Source: Candidatus Hydrogenedentota bacterium
GTDB taxonomy: Bacteria > Hydrogenedentota > Hydrogenedentia > Hydrogenedentales > SLHB01
Direction: 5' to 3'
Assembly: GCA_020848835.1 (NCBI GenBank)
Contig: JADLHJ010000029.1
Coordinates: 1 to 56,548, forward strand
Length of the DNA: 56,548 nucleotides
The notes under the pieces were generated by a model that had not been told where the DNA came from, ran no database searches, and saw only the letters and a program-made list of their open reading frames with translations. Shown here one piece after another: positions 32,722 to 42,723 of this stretch. Made by a program: the position numbers and the translations under genes. Position 1 is the first letter of the stretch; each line of letters starts with the position of its first letter.

Positions 32722-35700
32722 TTAGCCTTTCGACACAGTCTCGTCCAAATTCAAAATCATGCTCGCAATGGTCGTGTAAGCGGCCAGTTCAGCCGCATCT
32801 AGCGTTTCGTCGCGTTTGGACTCGCCTACGGACAACAACTCGAGCGCGGCGTCCGGCTTCTCACGATATGTTTTAAGTTGTGCTCCGAAAGTATCCACCA
32901 ACACCGTGCATTCTTCGCCCGCGGGTTTACGCGCGGTCGCCAGTTGGAACGCGTAGCTCATACGTTCGAGTGGATCCGGGCCGGCTTCCTTCATCATGCG
33001 TTCCGCGAGCATGCGCGCGGCTTCCACAAACTGCGGATCGTTCATGAGTGCAAGCGCCTGCAACGGCGTGTTCGTGCGAGCGCGCCGCGCGGTACACACT
33101 TCGCGGCTTGGCGCGTCAAAAATCAACATCGACGGCGGCGGTGACTGGCGTTTCCAAAATGTATACATACTTCGGCGATATAATGCATCGCCGTGATCCT
33201 GCTCGAAGAACTGCGCAGTGAAAGTCTTGTCACCGTACGAAACTTCTTCCCAGATCCCTTTAGGCTGATACGGTTTCACGCTCGGCCCGCCAATGGTCGG
33301 CACAAAAAGGCCACTGATCGCGAGCGCATTATCACGAACCATTTCAGCGTCCATACGATAACGGGGCCCACGCGCGAGCAAACGGTTCTCCGGATCGCGC
33401 TCGATCAAATCAGGCGAAAACTTGGCAGACTGACGATAGGTTCCTGACGTGACAATCAAGCGCTGTATCGCCTTCACGTCCCAGCCACTGCGAATGAACT
33501 CAAGCGATAGCCAATCCAGCAATTCGGGGTGCGACGGCCATTCGCCCTGCACACCAAAATCTTCCGTGGTTTTCACCAAACCTTCGCCGAAGTAATGCTG
33601 CCAATACCGATTGACCGTCACGCGCGAAGTCAATGGGTGCTGCGGATCGACCAGCCACTTCGCAAGGCCCAAGCGGTTCGCAGGGGCTCCGGCAGGCATG
33701 GGCGCGAGGGAAGTCAATACCGCAGGCTGCACCTGATCGCCCGGCTGATCGTACTGGCCGCGTTTCAACATAAAGGTGTCGCGCGGCGCTTCCAGTTCCG
33801 CCATGACCATTGTCGTCGGTACCTTCTGCTCGGCCACCGATTTTTTCTGGTTCAACGCCGCGAGCTGCGTTTGCAGTGCGGGCCATTCTGACCAGTTCCG
33901 GCTGCGGAAGTATTCCTGCAGCGTGGCGCGTTGCGCGTCTGTACGCGACTCATCCGCGGCAAACAACACCTGCTCAAGCGGCAGCGGAATATCGCCGACG
34001 GATTCATCGGTCTTGCGGAACGCATACTGATACGCATTGCCGTAATTCACGACCTTCATCAGCAGTTTGTTTTCGCCTTCAACCAACTGCGCCGTCACGA
34101 TGTCCTGATCCACGGCGAGCGCGCGCTGTACGTTATTGTCGAGCACAACCTGGCCGTTGACCCAAATTTTCACGGCATCGTTCGTACCCACGCCGAACTT
34201 GATGGTGCGCGCGCTTGGAGATGTGATCGTGCGATACAGATAGGTCGCCGCTACGTCACCGCTCAGGGTCTGCGCTTCGCCATCTTTCAGGCTCACCATC
34301 TTCACCCACTTCGCGCGCTTATCGTCGTAGGTTGCGTTGATGTCGACGCCCTGCTCCGGTTCGTATGCCGTCTCATAGGCAGTCTTGCCATCCGCTGCGA
34401 TGAACGGGCCATTCATGTACCAAGTGCCAAATTCGGCAGGCGCCATCGTCTTGTCGGTCGTCAACGCGAGACGGAAACGGCCGATGTTATGGCCCGCGAA
34501 CTTCGATTCCTGCTTCAAGCGCACGCGCAACACCGATCCACCCGCGTATCCGTAGGGCTTGATCGTCGTGAATACCGCGGTTCGCGCTTCTTTTCTTGAC
34601 TCGCCATCTACGGCCCAGCCGGTTTCCGCATTGCCATCCACGGCTTGCAACACGTCAAACTTTGGCTGCGAATAGTCCGCGTTAGCCGCGGCAAACCACA
34701 CCCGGTCAAACTTCTCCGCTTCTGATGCGGCGGCAATCTCGACTTCAAACTCCGTCAATACGAAGTTTGAATTCTCCGCACGACCCGCGCCCTTATGCGG
34801 TAGCGATTCGTCCACTAACGCCTCAAGGCGCACCGCGGTGAAGTCCGTCACATCGATCGGCACGGTGAATTCGTAGATGTCTTTCTCGGGATTTGTGCCT
34901 TCTGCGATAACTGAACGGTCATAGATCTCTTTCAACGTAGCGCCACCGGTCGATGTTATCGATGCAGGATCGAGTGTCTGCCAACGCGCGCGTACCTTCT
35001 CGCCAGCCGCTTTTTCCCAAGCCGCTTGCGCCGCATCCACATCGGGAAGCGGTTTGCGCATGCTCGCGAGCAACGTGTCAATCTCGCCTTGCACCACATC
35101 AATCGCTACCTTTTGATCGGGCAACGGTGCTTTGATGAACGGGACTGCGTTGCCTTTTGCTCCATCGGAGCCTTGCTCTGGCACCGAATTGAACAGGCCG
35201 TAGAACTGATAGAAATCCTTCATTGTGAAGGGATCGAACTTGTGATCGTGACACTGCGCGCAGCCTACGGTCAGCCCCATCCATACGGTGCCGGTGGTAT
35301 TCACGCGATCGACTACGTACGCGACGCGATACTCTTCCGGGATCACACCGCCTTCAAAGGTGATCATGTGGTTGCGGTTGAAGCCTGTGGCGATCTGTTG
35401 CTCCGTTGTCGGCTGCGGCAACAGGTCACCCGCGATCTGCTCGATCGTGAACTGGTCGAAGGGTTGATTCTTGTTGTACGCGTCGATCACCCAGTCGCGC
35501 CAGCGCCACATGTAGCGCTCGTTATCGACGTGATAGCCGTTTGTATCGGCGTAACGCGCGACGTCGAGCCAGTACCGCGCCATCTGCTCCCCGTAGTGCG
35601 GCGACGCAAGAATGCGATCAACCGCTTTCTCATACGCGTCGGGGCTCGCATCGTTGACGAACTGTTCGACTTCTTCTCGCGTTGGCGGCAGACCGGTCAG

Positions 35701-36783
35701 GTCGAGCGTCACGCGGCGCAGCAGCGTTGTTTTCTCCGCTTCCGGCGCGGGGGCAAGGCCTTCGCGTTCCAGGCGTGCGATAACAAAGTTGTCGATCGGG
35801 TTGCGGACCGCATCGCTATGTTGCACTGCGGGTACTTCATGCGCCACTGGCGCCAGGAAGGCCCAGTGCTTCTCCATTTTGCCACCCTGCGCGACCCACT
35901 TTTTTAACAACTCAATCTGTTTGGCCGTTAAGGTCTTTCCAAAATTCTCCGGCGGCATCTTGTCGCCTGCATCGATTGTCGTGATCCGCTGAATCAACGC
36001 ACTCGCATCCACATCGCCTGGTACGATCGCGATCTCGCCGGACTTGCCGGCTTTATACGCGCTGTCTCCTTCATCAAATCGGAGGCCCGCTTTTCGCTCA
36101 GGCTCGTCCGGGCCGTGGCACGCGAAACAATTGTTCGACAAGATGGGGCGAATGTCGCGGTTAAAATTCACACGGTCGGCATCGTTCACCGCGGGAAGCG
36201 CGGCTACTTTCGCGTCCTTTTCGGCGGGCGCCGGCGCTGTTTCTGGTTTCGGTTGTTCGGGCGCGGGAGCGGCTTCAGGCTTCGCGGCTTCCGGGGCCGG
36301 AGCGGCGGGTGCGGGATTCGTGCTCAGCGCACCGATGAGTTCCAGCGCACGTTCGTAAACCGCCAATTTATCGGACAACTCGGCCTGTTGTTCTTTGGCG
36401 GAGCCGAGCTTCTCTTGAAGCGCTGGAAGGGTGGCTGCTGTGTCCGCCGCTTCCTTCTTCGCGGCCTCAAGTTGGGAGCTTAGATCTTGTACTTTGGCAT
36501 CCAGTTCGCCTGCCTTTTTCGAGGCCGCGTCCGCCTCCGCAGTCGCTGTGTCCAGTGGCGCTTGCGAGTCGATAACCTGCTTTCGGATCTCTTCCAGCCC
36601 CGTCTTCAGCGTCTTTTCGGCGGCCTCACGGGACGCGGGATCAGCCTCGAGCTTCTTCAAAAGCTCGACGATCGAATCAACGTTTGGCGCGGCGGGCGAT
36701 TGCGCCGCGGGGGTATCCTCCGCAGAGGTCACGCAAACTAACCCTAAACACAGACACGCTATGGAGAAACAACGCAAGATCAT
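32722..36783 (-). CDS. PSCyt1-DUF1549-DUF1553 'planctomycete cytochrome c' protein
   Basis: A 1353-residue secreted protein. Signal peptide (1-21), a coiled coil at about 75-150, a Pro/Ala/Glu-rich linker at 156-190, then the PSCyt1 domain with one haem motif CFACH (Cys219, Cys222, His223). DUF1549 follows ([29 protein letters not shown] start, about 320-530), then a beta-rich region of about 350 residues with [20 protein letters not shown], and DUF1553 (about 1080-1330; [37 protein letters not shown]). Family members are thought to act at the cell surface in polysaccharide breakdown, but the chemistry is unproven. First gene of an operon with DUF1501. Confidence 0.93.
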   Translation of the reverse strand: MILRCFSIACLCLGLVCVTSAEDTPAAQSPAAPNVDSIVELLKKLEADPASREAAEKTLKTGLEEIRKQVIDSQAPLDTATAEADAASKKAGELDAKVQDLSSQLEAAKKEAADTAATLPALQEKLGSAKEQQAELSDKLAVYERALELIGALSTNPAPAAPAPEAAKPEAAPAPEQPKPETAPAPAEKDAKVAALPAVNDADRVNFNRDIRPILSNNCFACHGPDEPERKAGLRFDEGDSAYKAGKSGEIAIVPGDVDASALIQRITTIDAGDKMPPENFGKTLTAKQIELLKKWVAQGGKMEKHWAFLAPVAHEVPAVQHSDAVRNPIDNFVIARLEREGLAPAPEAEKTTLLRRVTLDLTGLPPTREEVEQFVNDASPDAYEKAVDRILASPHYGEQMARYWLDVARYADTNGYHVDNERYMWRWRDWVIDAYNKNQPFDQFTIEQIAGDLLPQPTTEQQIATGFNRNHMITFEGGVIPEEYRVAYVVDRVNTTGTVWMGLTVGCAQCHDHKFDPFTMKDFYQFYGLFNSVPEQGSDGAKGNAVPFIKAPLPDQKVAIDVVQGEIDTLLASMRKPLPDVDAAQAAWEKAAGEKVRARWQTLDPASITSTGGATLKEIYDRSVIAEGTNPEKDIYEFTVPIDVTDFTAVRLEALVDESLPHKGAGRAENSNFVLTEFEVEIAAASEAEKFDRVWFAAANADYSQPKFDVLQAVDGNAETGWAVDGESRKEARTAVFTTIKPYGYAGGSVLRVRLKQESKFAGHNIGRFRLALTTDKTMAPAEFGTWYMNGPFIAADGKTAYETAYEPEQGVDINATYDDKRAKWVKMVSLKDGEAQTLSGDVAATYLYRTITSPSARTIKFGVGTNDAVKIWVNGQVVLDNNVQRALAVDQDIVTAQLVEGENKLLMKVVNYGNAYQYAFRKTDESVGDIPLPLEQVLFAADESRTDAQRATLQEYFRSRNWSEWPALQTQLAALNQKKSVAEQKVPTTMVMAELEAPRDTFMLKRGQYDQPGDQVQPAVLTSLAPMPAGAPANRLGLAKWLVDPQHPLTSRVTVNRYWQHYFGEGLVKTTEDFGVQGEWPSHPELLDWLSLEFIRSGWDVKAIQRLIVTSGTYRQSAKFSPDLIERDPENRLLARGPRYRMDAEMVRDNALAISGLFVPTIGGPSVKPYQPKGIWEEVSYGDKTFTAQFFEQDHGDALYRRSMYTFWKRQSPPPSMLIFDAPSREVCTARRARTNTPLQALALMNDPQFVEAARMLAERMMKEAGPDPLERMSYAFQLATARKPAGEECTVLVDTFGAQLKTYREKPDAALELLSVGESKRDETLDAAELAAYTTIASMILNLDETVSKG

Positions 36784-36870
36784 GTCTTCACAAGCCTCCT
36801 GCGTACCATAATTTCAAAGTGCCACGGAAAGGTCAATAGAAAAGAATGTTTTCGCTGAGTTGCTCCCCTG

Positions 36871-36916
36871 GGAAAAAAGCAAGCGGGACGGTTGGCTTCG
36901 GGTCCAACCGTCCCGC
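36871..36916 (-). terminator. strong intrinsic terminator of the 43-aa peptide gene
   Basis: A perfect 13-bp stem GCGGGACGGTTGG/CCAACCGTCCCGC (36883-36895 and 36904-36916) with an 8-nt loop is followed on the minus strand by GCTTGCTTTTTTCCC. It lies 26 bases after the stop codon of the small peptide gene and before the next operon. Confidence 0.9.
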
Positions 36917-36941
36917 TCGAAACTTCTGGATTTGATGAGTC

Positions 36942-37073
36942 TTACGACTCCGAACCGCCTTCGACCAAACCTTCCAGGAAGGTCAGGATCTGGACAAAGA
37001 TGTCGCCGATGAACGGCAGGTCGGTCAGCGGACCCAGGATCTGAGCGATCAGGTCAAACAGTGCGGATGGCAT
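36942..37073 (-). CDS. orphan 43-residue hydrophobic peptide
   Basis: A short gene: ATG at 37073, TAA at 36944-36942. The product starts MPSALFDLIAQILGPLTDL and ends FLEGLVEGGSES; it is rich in Leu, Ile and Phe with spaced acidic residues and contains no Lys, Arg, His or Cys, so it is acidic and amphipathic to hydrophobic. GAGGAGA lies eight bases before the ATG, and a strong terminator follows 26 bases after the stop, so it has all the parts of a discrete, probably well-expressed gene. I do not recognise a family. It could be a membrane-active peptide, a small membrane-protein regulator or a secreted peptide; none is shown. Confidence 0.75.
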   Translation of the reverse strand: MPSALFDLIAQILGPLTDLPFIGDIFVQILTFLEGLVEGGSES

Positions 37074-37580
37074 TTCTCAAGTCTCCTCTTCTCGTTTCGT
37101 GCAAAATCACGAAATCCATTTGGCCCCATGCCAATAGGGAAGGCAAGTCAACTCTTGACTAACTTCCACGTCTTCTCATATTACCACAGAAGGGGGGCTT
37201 CGTTACAAGCAAAAATTTTTGCCTATAATTGTTATTAGCGTTTCCTTGCCGCCCTTTCGGTGTCAATTCAAGAATTTGACGCCGAATTCGAGGGATACTC
37301 TCTTTACATCAAGGTAATCCGCAGATGCCCGATCCGCCTAATACACTACTCCCTGTTTTTCGCGGCGCACCCAGCTCCGTATATCCTATAAATACAGAAA
37401 ATATTGACGCTCGTAGTCCAGATACTTATTTGCCCCCATCCCATGACGATCCTGCTTCTAGCACCGTCGTGGGTCATTTGCAGTTCAGAGCGCAAATGTC
37501 CGAAACGGAATCCTTGTTTCTCAGGTTGCTGCCAACCCCGTGACCGAAGTAAAGTACAAAAGGGTGAGGGGGTCACGGGT
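37074..37580. other. divergent intergenic region between the peptide and sugar transporter genes
   Basis: This 507-base AT-richer stretch has no convincing gene. It holds the promoters of the divergent peptide and ABC transporter genes. Features seen: a perfect palindrome GCAAAAATTTTTGC at 37209-37222 directly before TATAAT at 37224-37229, and, on the minus strand, TAATAT near 37180 as a possible -10. Confidence 0.5.
37209..37229 (+). promoter_or_regulatory. palindrome abutting a -10 box
   Basis: GCAAAAATTTTTGC (37209-37222) is a perfect 14-bp palindrome and TATAAT follows one base later. The layout is that of an operator overlapping a promoter. No matching -35 is evident, so an activator or a repressor site are both possible. 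It lies 350 bases before the sugar-binding protein gene. Confidence 0.35.
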
Positions 37581-38540
37581 ATGCGCAATTTACACTTAGT
37601 CGCTTTCGCGTTGCTTGTCCTTTGCGGGGGTTGTTCGCCGTCCACCACGCCGGCGCCATCGACGACTGCCCCGGCAGATTCGGCCCCGGCTCCGAAGCAG
37701 AAGACAATTGGCGCCTCGCTCTTGACGCAGGGGCATCAGTTCTACCGCGACCTCGTCGCCGCGATGGAGGACGAGGCAAAGAAGCAAGGCTATGCGCTCC
37801 GCATTCAGTACGCCGAGTTCCAGAGTCCAAAACAAATCAACCAAATTGAAACTTTCGTGCAGCAGGGGGTCGATGCGCTCATCGTGGCGCCCTGCGATTC
37901 GGCTGGCATTGCGCCGACGATTAACGATGCGGCATCGAAGGGCATACCGGTGTTCACGGCCGACATCGCCGCGCACAATGCAAACGTGACTTCGCACATC
38001 GCGTCAGACAATGTCCTCGGTGGAAAACTGATCGGCGAATACCTGGCGAAACTGCTGAATGGCAAAGGCAATATCGCAATCATCGACAACGCGGAAGTCG
38101 CATCAGTGCAGGAACGTGTCGCGGGATTCGAAGAAGCACTAAAGGCATTTCCGGAAATAAAGATTGTGCAGAAAGCCCCGGGCTATGGGCGCCGCGATAA
38201 AGCCATGCGCGCCGCGCAGGACGTGATTCAGGCGCAATCGGATTTGAACGCTATCTTTGGAATTAACGACGACTCCGCGCTCGGCGCGCTGGCAGCGTTG
38301 GAATCGGCGGGGTTGCAGGACAAAGTGATCATCGTGGGTTACGACGGCACGCCCGAAGCGCGGGATACGATTCGTGCCGGCAAAGCATTGAAAGCCGATA
38401 CCGTGCAGCACCCGGAAGAAATCGGCAAAATAACGATTCAAACGATTGCCGACCATTTCGCGGGCAAGCCCGTGCAAAAAGTCGTGCCGGTGCGCGTGGA
38501 TATCATCGATAAAGCGTCGCTGGACGCGGAGCAAAAGTAA
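37581..38540 (+). CDS. sugar ABC transporter substrate-binding lipoprotein (RbsB-like)
   Basis: A 319-residue type I periplasmic binding protein. The signal ends in the lipobox LCGGC (Cys18), followed by a Thr/Pro/Ala linker. The mature part has the pattern of ribose/xylose-type binders: TIGASLLTQGHQFYRDLVAAM, QGVDALIVAPCDSAGIAP, IASDNVLGGKLIGEYLA and NDDSALGALAALESAG, VGYDGTPEARD. It would deliver a sugar to the ATPase and permease encoded next. GAGGGGGTC precedes the ATG at 37581. The ATPase gene shares one base with its stop. Confidence 0.92.
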   Translation: MRNLHLVAFALLVLCGGCSPSTTPAPSTTAPADSAPAPKQKTIGASLLTQGHQFYRDLVAAMEDEAKKQGYALRIQYAEFQSPKQINQIETFVQQGVDALIVAPCDSAGIAPTINDAASKGIPVFTADIAAHNANVTSHIASDNVLGGKLIGEYLAKLLNGKGNIAIIDNAEVASVQERVAGFEEALKAFPEIKIVQKAPGYGRRDKAMRAAQDVIQAQSDLNAIFGINDDSALGALAALESAGLQDKVIIVGYDGTPEARDTIRAGKALKADTVQHPEEIGKITIQTIADHFAGKPVQKVVPVRVDIIDKASLDAEQK

Positions 38541-40048
38541 TGGGCGAATTTGTGCTCGAAATGCGCGATGTGACGAAGCGCTTCCCCGGCGTCGTCGCGG
38601 TGAAGAACGGCAATCTTGATCTGCGCCCCGGCGAAGTACACTGCCTGGTCGGTGAAAACGGCGCGGGCAAATCTACGTTGATGAAAATTCTCGCAGGCGC
38701 GCAGCCGCTGGATGCCGGTACGATCAAGATCGCCGAAGAAGATGTACACATCACGTCGCCACACCACGCGCAGCAACTTGGCATCAGCATGATCTATCAG
38801 GAGTTCAATCTTAGCCCCTATCTCAGCGTCGCAGAAAACATTTTCCTTGGCCGCGAGCCACGCATTCCAAAGACACCCTTCATCAATTGGAAGAAGATGT
38901 ACGCAGACGCGCGCGAAATCCTGGGCCGCATTCGCGTGAACCTCGATGTGCGCAAACCCGTGAACGAATGCAGTGTCGCGCAGCAACAGATGGTGGAAAT
39001 CGCGAAGGCGATTTCCTTCAATTCGAAGATCATTGTGATGGACGAACCGTCCGCCACGCTCACCGATCACGAACTCGAAGCCCTCTTTGAACTCATCAAG
39101 ACGCTCAAGCGCCAGGGTATCGGGATGATCTACATCTCCCACCGCCTGGAAGAAATCTTCACGATTGGCAATCGCGTTACCGTCATGCGTGACGGCGAGT
39201 ATATCGCCACGAAACAGGTCTGCGACGTCACGCGCGAAGACATCATCCGCATGATGGTCGGCCGCGATCTTACGCAGGAGTTCCCAAAAGAGATTTTTCC
39301 GCGTGGTAAGGAACGCCTGCGTGTGGATGGCCTCTCACGCAAAGGCGCGTTTAACAATGTCAGCTTAAGCCTGCATGAAGGCGAGATCGTCGGTCTGACG
39401 GGGCTCGTGGGCGCGGGGCGCACGGAAGTGGCGCGCGCAATCTTCGGAGCAGACGCAATCGATGCGGGCACGATTACGCTCGACGGCAAAGCAATCACGG
39501 TAAAGTCGCCGCAGGATGCCATCCGCCAAGGCATTGGGCTATTAACTGAGGACCGTAAGCATCAAGGCCTCATCCTCGGCATGTCGGTGCGCGAAAACAC
39601 AACGCTCGCCAATCTACGATCCTTGGTAAAATTCTTGTTCGTCAATCGCGCAAAAGAGAGGCAAATTACCAGCGAGTTTGTAAAAGAGTTGCAAATCAAA
39701 ACGCCGCACATCGAACAGACGGCGCAGAACCTCAGCGGCGGCAACCAGCAAAAAGTCGTGCTCGCAAAATGGCTCTTCACCGAATCAAAAATTCTAATCT
39801 TCGACGAACCCACGCGCGGCATCGATGTCGGCGCGAAAGTGGAAATCTACAAGCTGATGAACGAACTCGTGCGCAAGGGCGTCTGCATACTGATGATCTC
39901 GAGCGAGTTACCGGAAGTACTCGGCATGTGCGATCGCATCCTTGTCATGCACGAAGGCCACATCGCTGGCGAACTCTCGCGCGAAGACGCCACGCAAGAA
40001 CGCGTCATGCAACTCGCTACCGGCCAGCGCCTCGCCGATGTCGCGTAA
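38540..40048 (+). CDS. sugar ABC transporter ATP-binding protein (RbsA-like, two NBDs)
   Basis: A 502-residue double ATPase of the CUT2 class. NBD1: Walker A GENGAGKSTLMK, signature region CSVAQQQMVEIAKA (degenerate LSGGQ) and Walker B IIVMDEPSATL. NBD2: degenerate Walker A GLVGAGRTEVAR, full signature LSGGNQQKVVLAKWL and Walker B ILIFDEPTRGID. This arrangement is standard for RbsA/XylG/MglA. Its start codon shares a base with the binding-protein stop, and the permease starts inside its end, so the three are tightly coupled. Confidence 0.95.
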   Translation: MGEFVLEMRDVTKRFPGVVAVKNGNLDLRPGEVHCLVGENGAGKSTLMKILAGAQPLDAGTIKIAEEDVHITSPHHAQQLGISMIYQEFNLSPYLSVAENIFLGREPRIPKTPFINWKKMYADAREILGRIRVNLDVRKPVNECSVAQQQMVEIAKAISFNSKIIVMDEPSATLTDHELEALFELIKTLKRQGIGMIYISHRLEEIFTIGNRVTVMRDGEYIATKQVCDVTREDIIRMMVGRDLTQEFPKEIFPRGKERLRVDGLSRKGAFNNVSLSLHEGEIVGLTGLVGAGRTEVARAIFGADAIDAGTITLDGKAITVKSPQDAIRQGIGLLTEDRKHQGLILGMSVRENTTLANLRSLVKFLFVNRAKERQITSEFVKELQIKTPHIEQTAQNLSGGNQQKVVLAKWLFTESKILIFDEPTRGIDVGAKVEIYKLMNELVRKGVCILMISSELPEVLGMCDRILVMHEGHIAGELSREDATQERVMQLATGQRLADVA

Positions 40049-41003
40049 CCCTGCGCGCGCGTTCTTTGTAAATTATGGATACCTGCTGATTGCGCTTGTG
40101 CTCGAGTGCGTCGTCTTCGAATTCCTCGCGCGACGCCAAGGCATCAAGCCTTTTCTTTCCTTCGACACGCTGCTCCTGGTCCTCAACCAATCCGCAATCT
40201 ACGGCGTCGCATCGGTAGGCATGACCTTCGTGATTATCAGCGGCGGAATCGATCTCTCGGTCGGTTCGCTCATCGCCTTCGGCGGCGTAATCTGCGCGCT
40301 CATCACGCAGAAGCTCGGAGCGGGATGGAACGCGATGATCTTCGGTTGGTTCGTTGCTATCGCCGCGGGCATCGGCACGGGCAGCTTCTCCGCGCTCTTC
40401 ATCACGCGCTTCCAAATCCCGCCCTTCATCGCCACGCTTGCGGTCATGAGCACCATCCGCGGACTTGGCTTCCTCATCGTCGAAGGTAAACCCGTCTTCG
40501 ACGTGCCCGAACGCTACACCTTTCTCGGACGCTATCTCGTCGCAGGAATTCCGATCGGCGTGATCATCCTCATTTTCGTCTTCATTATTGGTGGCGTGCT
40601 GTTAAACTCCACGCGCTTCGGCCGGCACGTCCGCGCCATCGGCGGTTCGGAAGAATCCGCGCGCCTCAGCGGCGTACCCGTCGATCGGGTGAAATGGGCG
40701 GTCTACTGCATGTCCAGCGCGCTCGCCGTGCTCGCGGGCCTGATGCTCTCGTCAAAGATGAAAAGCGGCGATCCTACAGTCGGAGTCGGCGATGAACTGC
40801 AAGTTATCGCAGCAGTAGTCGTCGGCGGCACCAGCCTCACCGGCGGCCGCGGCACCATCATGGGCACCTTCCTTGGACTCATCATCATCGCCGTGCTCGC
40901 CACCGGCCTCACCTGGATCGGTATGGAAAGCTTCGGTCAACAAGTCATCCTTGGCATCGTCATTCTCGCGGCGGTATTGCTCGACAGGATTAAGCGTACA
41001 TGA
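40038..41003 (+). CDS. sugar ABC transporter permease (RbsC-like)
   Basis: A 321-residue polytopic inner-membrane protein (eight to ten segments). The diagnostic SGGIDLSVGS loop and the GRHVRAIGGSEESARLSGV coupling segment identify it as a CUT2 permease like RbsC. The ATG at 40038 overlaps the ATPase gene by 11 bases; the longer frame from 39942 is a shadow in the ATPase gene. One permease gene only, so it would homodimerise. The next gene begins in an ATGA overlap. Confidence 0.94.
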   Translation: MSRNPARAFFVNYGYLLIALVLECVVFEFLARRQGIKPFLSFDTLLLVLNQSAIYGVASVGMTFVIISGGIDLSVGSLIAFGGVICALITQKLGAGWNAMIFGWFVAIAAGIGTGSFSALFITRFQIPPFIATLAVMSTIRGLGFLIVEGKPVFDVPERYTFLGRYLVAGIPIGVIILIFVFIIGGVLLNSTRFGRHVRAIGGSEESARLSGVPVDRVKWAVYCMSSALAVLAGLMLSSKMKSGDPTVGVGDELQVIAAVVVGGTSLTGGRGTIMGTFLGLIIIAVLATGLTWIGMESFGQQVILGIVILAAVLLDRIKRT

Positions 41004-41626
41004 AAGTTGCGCGAGTTTGTGCCGCTACAGCGATTTGGTTTTTGATCGGTCTCAGCCTCGGTTGGTACTACACCTTCACGTACTACGGGCGCACGGGTGT
41101 GCCGATGCCGACGCTGGAGCCATGCGCGGCATTGGTGTTGTATTACTTTTCAGTCTTGAATGTGCGCACGGAGATTCAGGCCGTGCATTGGATGGCCGTC
41201 TTCCCCATGGCCGGCGCGCTATGGGCCTTCGCATTGCAATGTGTTGCGAGGTATCAGCGCGTAACTACGCCCGCATTTACCGCGGCGTTTCTCATGCTCG
41301 CATGTGCGTCGATCCCGTTGGCACTGCCTGCGCCGTTCATGACGTGGGTGGCCGGATACGAACCAGAATCGGGTTTCGATGTCACGCGGATGTACATGGT
41401 TGCGCTACGCCGCGACAATCAGTCGCCGTGGCCGACGCTGACGCCGATGTATCTGGGGCTTGGATTCCTCTCGCTCGCGCTCCAACTTTACGCCTACCGG
41501 CGTCTCTATCCGATACCAGCGAAACAGGCGGTCCTGCATTATTTGTTGTCAGCGGTAGTGCTGTCCGCGGCGGCTGCGGTGATCGGCGCGATCGCCGCAA
41601 TACCGATGCGTTTCCTCTTGGAATAG
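41000..41626 (+). CDS. membrane protein of unknown function coupled to the sugar transporter
   Basis: A 208-residue protein with about six hydrophobic segments (residues 7-24, 40-55, 67-86, 92-115, 145-163, 175-200). I recognise no family. Its ATG overlaps the permease stop (ATGA), so it is made together with the transporter and may be an accessory subunit or part of the same pathway. No cysteines or motifs suggesting catalysis stand out. Confidence 0.8.
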   Translation: MKVARVCAATAIWFLIGLSLGWYYTFTYYGRTGVPMPTLEPCAALVLYYFSVLNVRTEIQAVHWMAVFPMAGALWAFALQCVARYQRVTTPAFTAAFLMLACASIPLALPAPFMTWVAGYEPESGFDVTRMYMVALRRDNQSPWPTLTPMYLGLGFLSLALQLYAYRRLYPIPAKQAVLHYLLSAVVLSAAAAVIGAIAAIPMRFLLE

Positions 41627-41699
41627 TCACTATGCACGATGACTTTAAGTTGTGTTAGCCTCTCCAATCTGTGTTCACGGCGCATCCTGGAATTAGCAC

Positions 41700-42173
41700 A
41701 TGCAGTCACTGCCCTTTGAACCCATCAGCAAGGCGTTACTATTTCTTCACCTCGCCGCGGCGTTTGTTGCATTGGGGAGTTGTGTGCATTTGCTGGCGCG
41801 GTTTACGTATGCCTTGCGCGGGGCGTATTTCCCGCAGGTGAAACTCCACGCGCGCATTCTTGCGATTTCCTACACCGTCGTGTTTGTCCTTGGCGGGCTG
41901 ATTTATCCCACGTTTCGCATCCGTGTGCGTCATGATTATCTCGACGCGGCGCTTCCCTGGGCGACGGGTTTGTTTGAGATCAAGGAATTGGGCGCGTCTA
42001 TTGCGCTGATTCCTGCGATTGGAGTTTGGCTTTTGGTCCGTTTGATAGACTTCAGGGCGTCCGAACATCGGCCTTACATTTTCGCGTGTATGATTTTCGC
42101 AGGCGCGGTGCTTACCGTGCTCGTGTACAACGCGTGGGCGGGTTGGTATCTTGGGACGTTGAGGTCGATATGA
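41700..42173 (+). CDS. integral membrane protein, unknown
   Basis: A 157-residue protein with four predicted transmembrane helices (about 12-32, 50-68, 93-113, 128-148). The segment LLFLHLAAAFVALGSCVHLL begins with a conserved-looking His in the first helix, as in some haem-bearing or DUF2231-like membrane proteins, and KLHARILAISY has another. Function unknown. It lies 73 bases after the previous membrane gene and before a second small membrane protein; the three may be functionally connected with the cytochrome-type module downstream. Confidence 0.75.
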   Translation: MQSLPFEPISKALLFLHLAAAFVALGSCVHLLARFTYALRGAYFPQVKLHARILAISYTVVFVLGGLIYPTFRIRVRHDYLDAALPWATGLFEIKELGASIALIPAIGVWLLVRLIDFRASEHRPYIFACMIFAGAVLTVLVYNAWAGWYLGTLRSI

Positions 42174-42237
42174 GCCAAACTCCAATTCGGCTCTACGTTG
42201 CACGTTGCGCATGTTATTTGGAGTTGCAGTAACAGCA

Positions 42238-42627
42238 ATGAAGAATCCCGCGATCATATTCGTGACGCTTTCTGTCGCGATCTTTGTCTTTTGCGCAGCG
42301 TTTTTAAAGAACCCGCCTGCGCCGCGCTTCCATCCTGTTGAGCGCGTGTGGAGCATGCCAGACAATCCTTCCGCCGGTCCGGCAATGGGTTGGTATGGGC
42401 GCACGGGCGTGGCGCTCGGCGCTGCGATGGTTGTTAGTGGGATTAGCCTCGCTGTGCTGTCCTATGTTAACCGAAAGAAACCATTCACCCTCAAGGCCAC
42501 TTCGATTTACGCGTTGACCGCCGCGATATTGTTGTGTCTCGCAGTATCAATGGTGGGGATCGTCCGCGAACAGCGCAATTGGTTTACAAAGAAGCCCGCC
42601 GTCCATACGCCAGACCACGAATACTGA
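42238..42627 (+). CDS. small membrane protein, unknown
   Basis: A 129-residue protein with three hydrophobic segments (about 5-20, 53-73 and 85-105) and a polar loop NPPAPRFHPVERVWSMPDNP between the first two. I chose the ATG at 42238; TTG 42205 and ATG 42211 are in frame upstream, and a GGAG sits between them. Not recognised. It ends 96 bases before the DUF1501 gene and just before that gene's candidate promoter. Confidence 0.65.
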   Translation: MKNPAIIFVTLSVAIFVFCAAFLKNPPAPRFHPVERVWSMPDNPSAGPAMGWYGRTGVALGAAMVVSGISLAVLSYVNRKKPFTLKATSIYALTAAILLCLAVSMVGIVREQRNWFTKKPAVHTPDHEY

Positions 42628-42651
42628 CGCTGCGCCCTTCTGTGTTATAGT
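42624..42651 (+). promoter_or_regulatory. candidate promoter of the second DUF1501 operon
   Basis: CTGACG (42624-42629) and TATAGT (42646-42651) are 16 bases apart, with TGTG before the -10. It lies 73 bases upstream of the DUF1501 start and overlaps the stop of the previous gene. Confidence 0.45.
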
Positions 42652-42723
42652 CAAGCCCGTTTTGCCACACGCCGCGAAACGCTCGGGGGAACGCCAGCGG
42701 CACGTTTAACGGAGGGGCGTTTC

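Noticed and set aside
37325..37543. 72-codon plus-strand frame upstream of the sugar transporter
   Set aside because: No ribosome site; Pro/Ser-rich random-looking protein lying in what is probably a promoter region.
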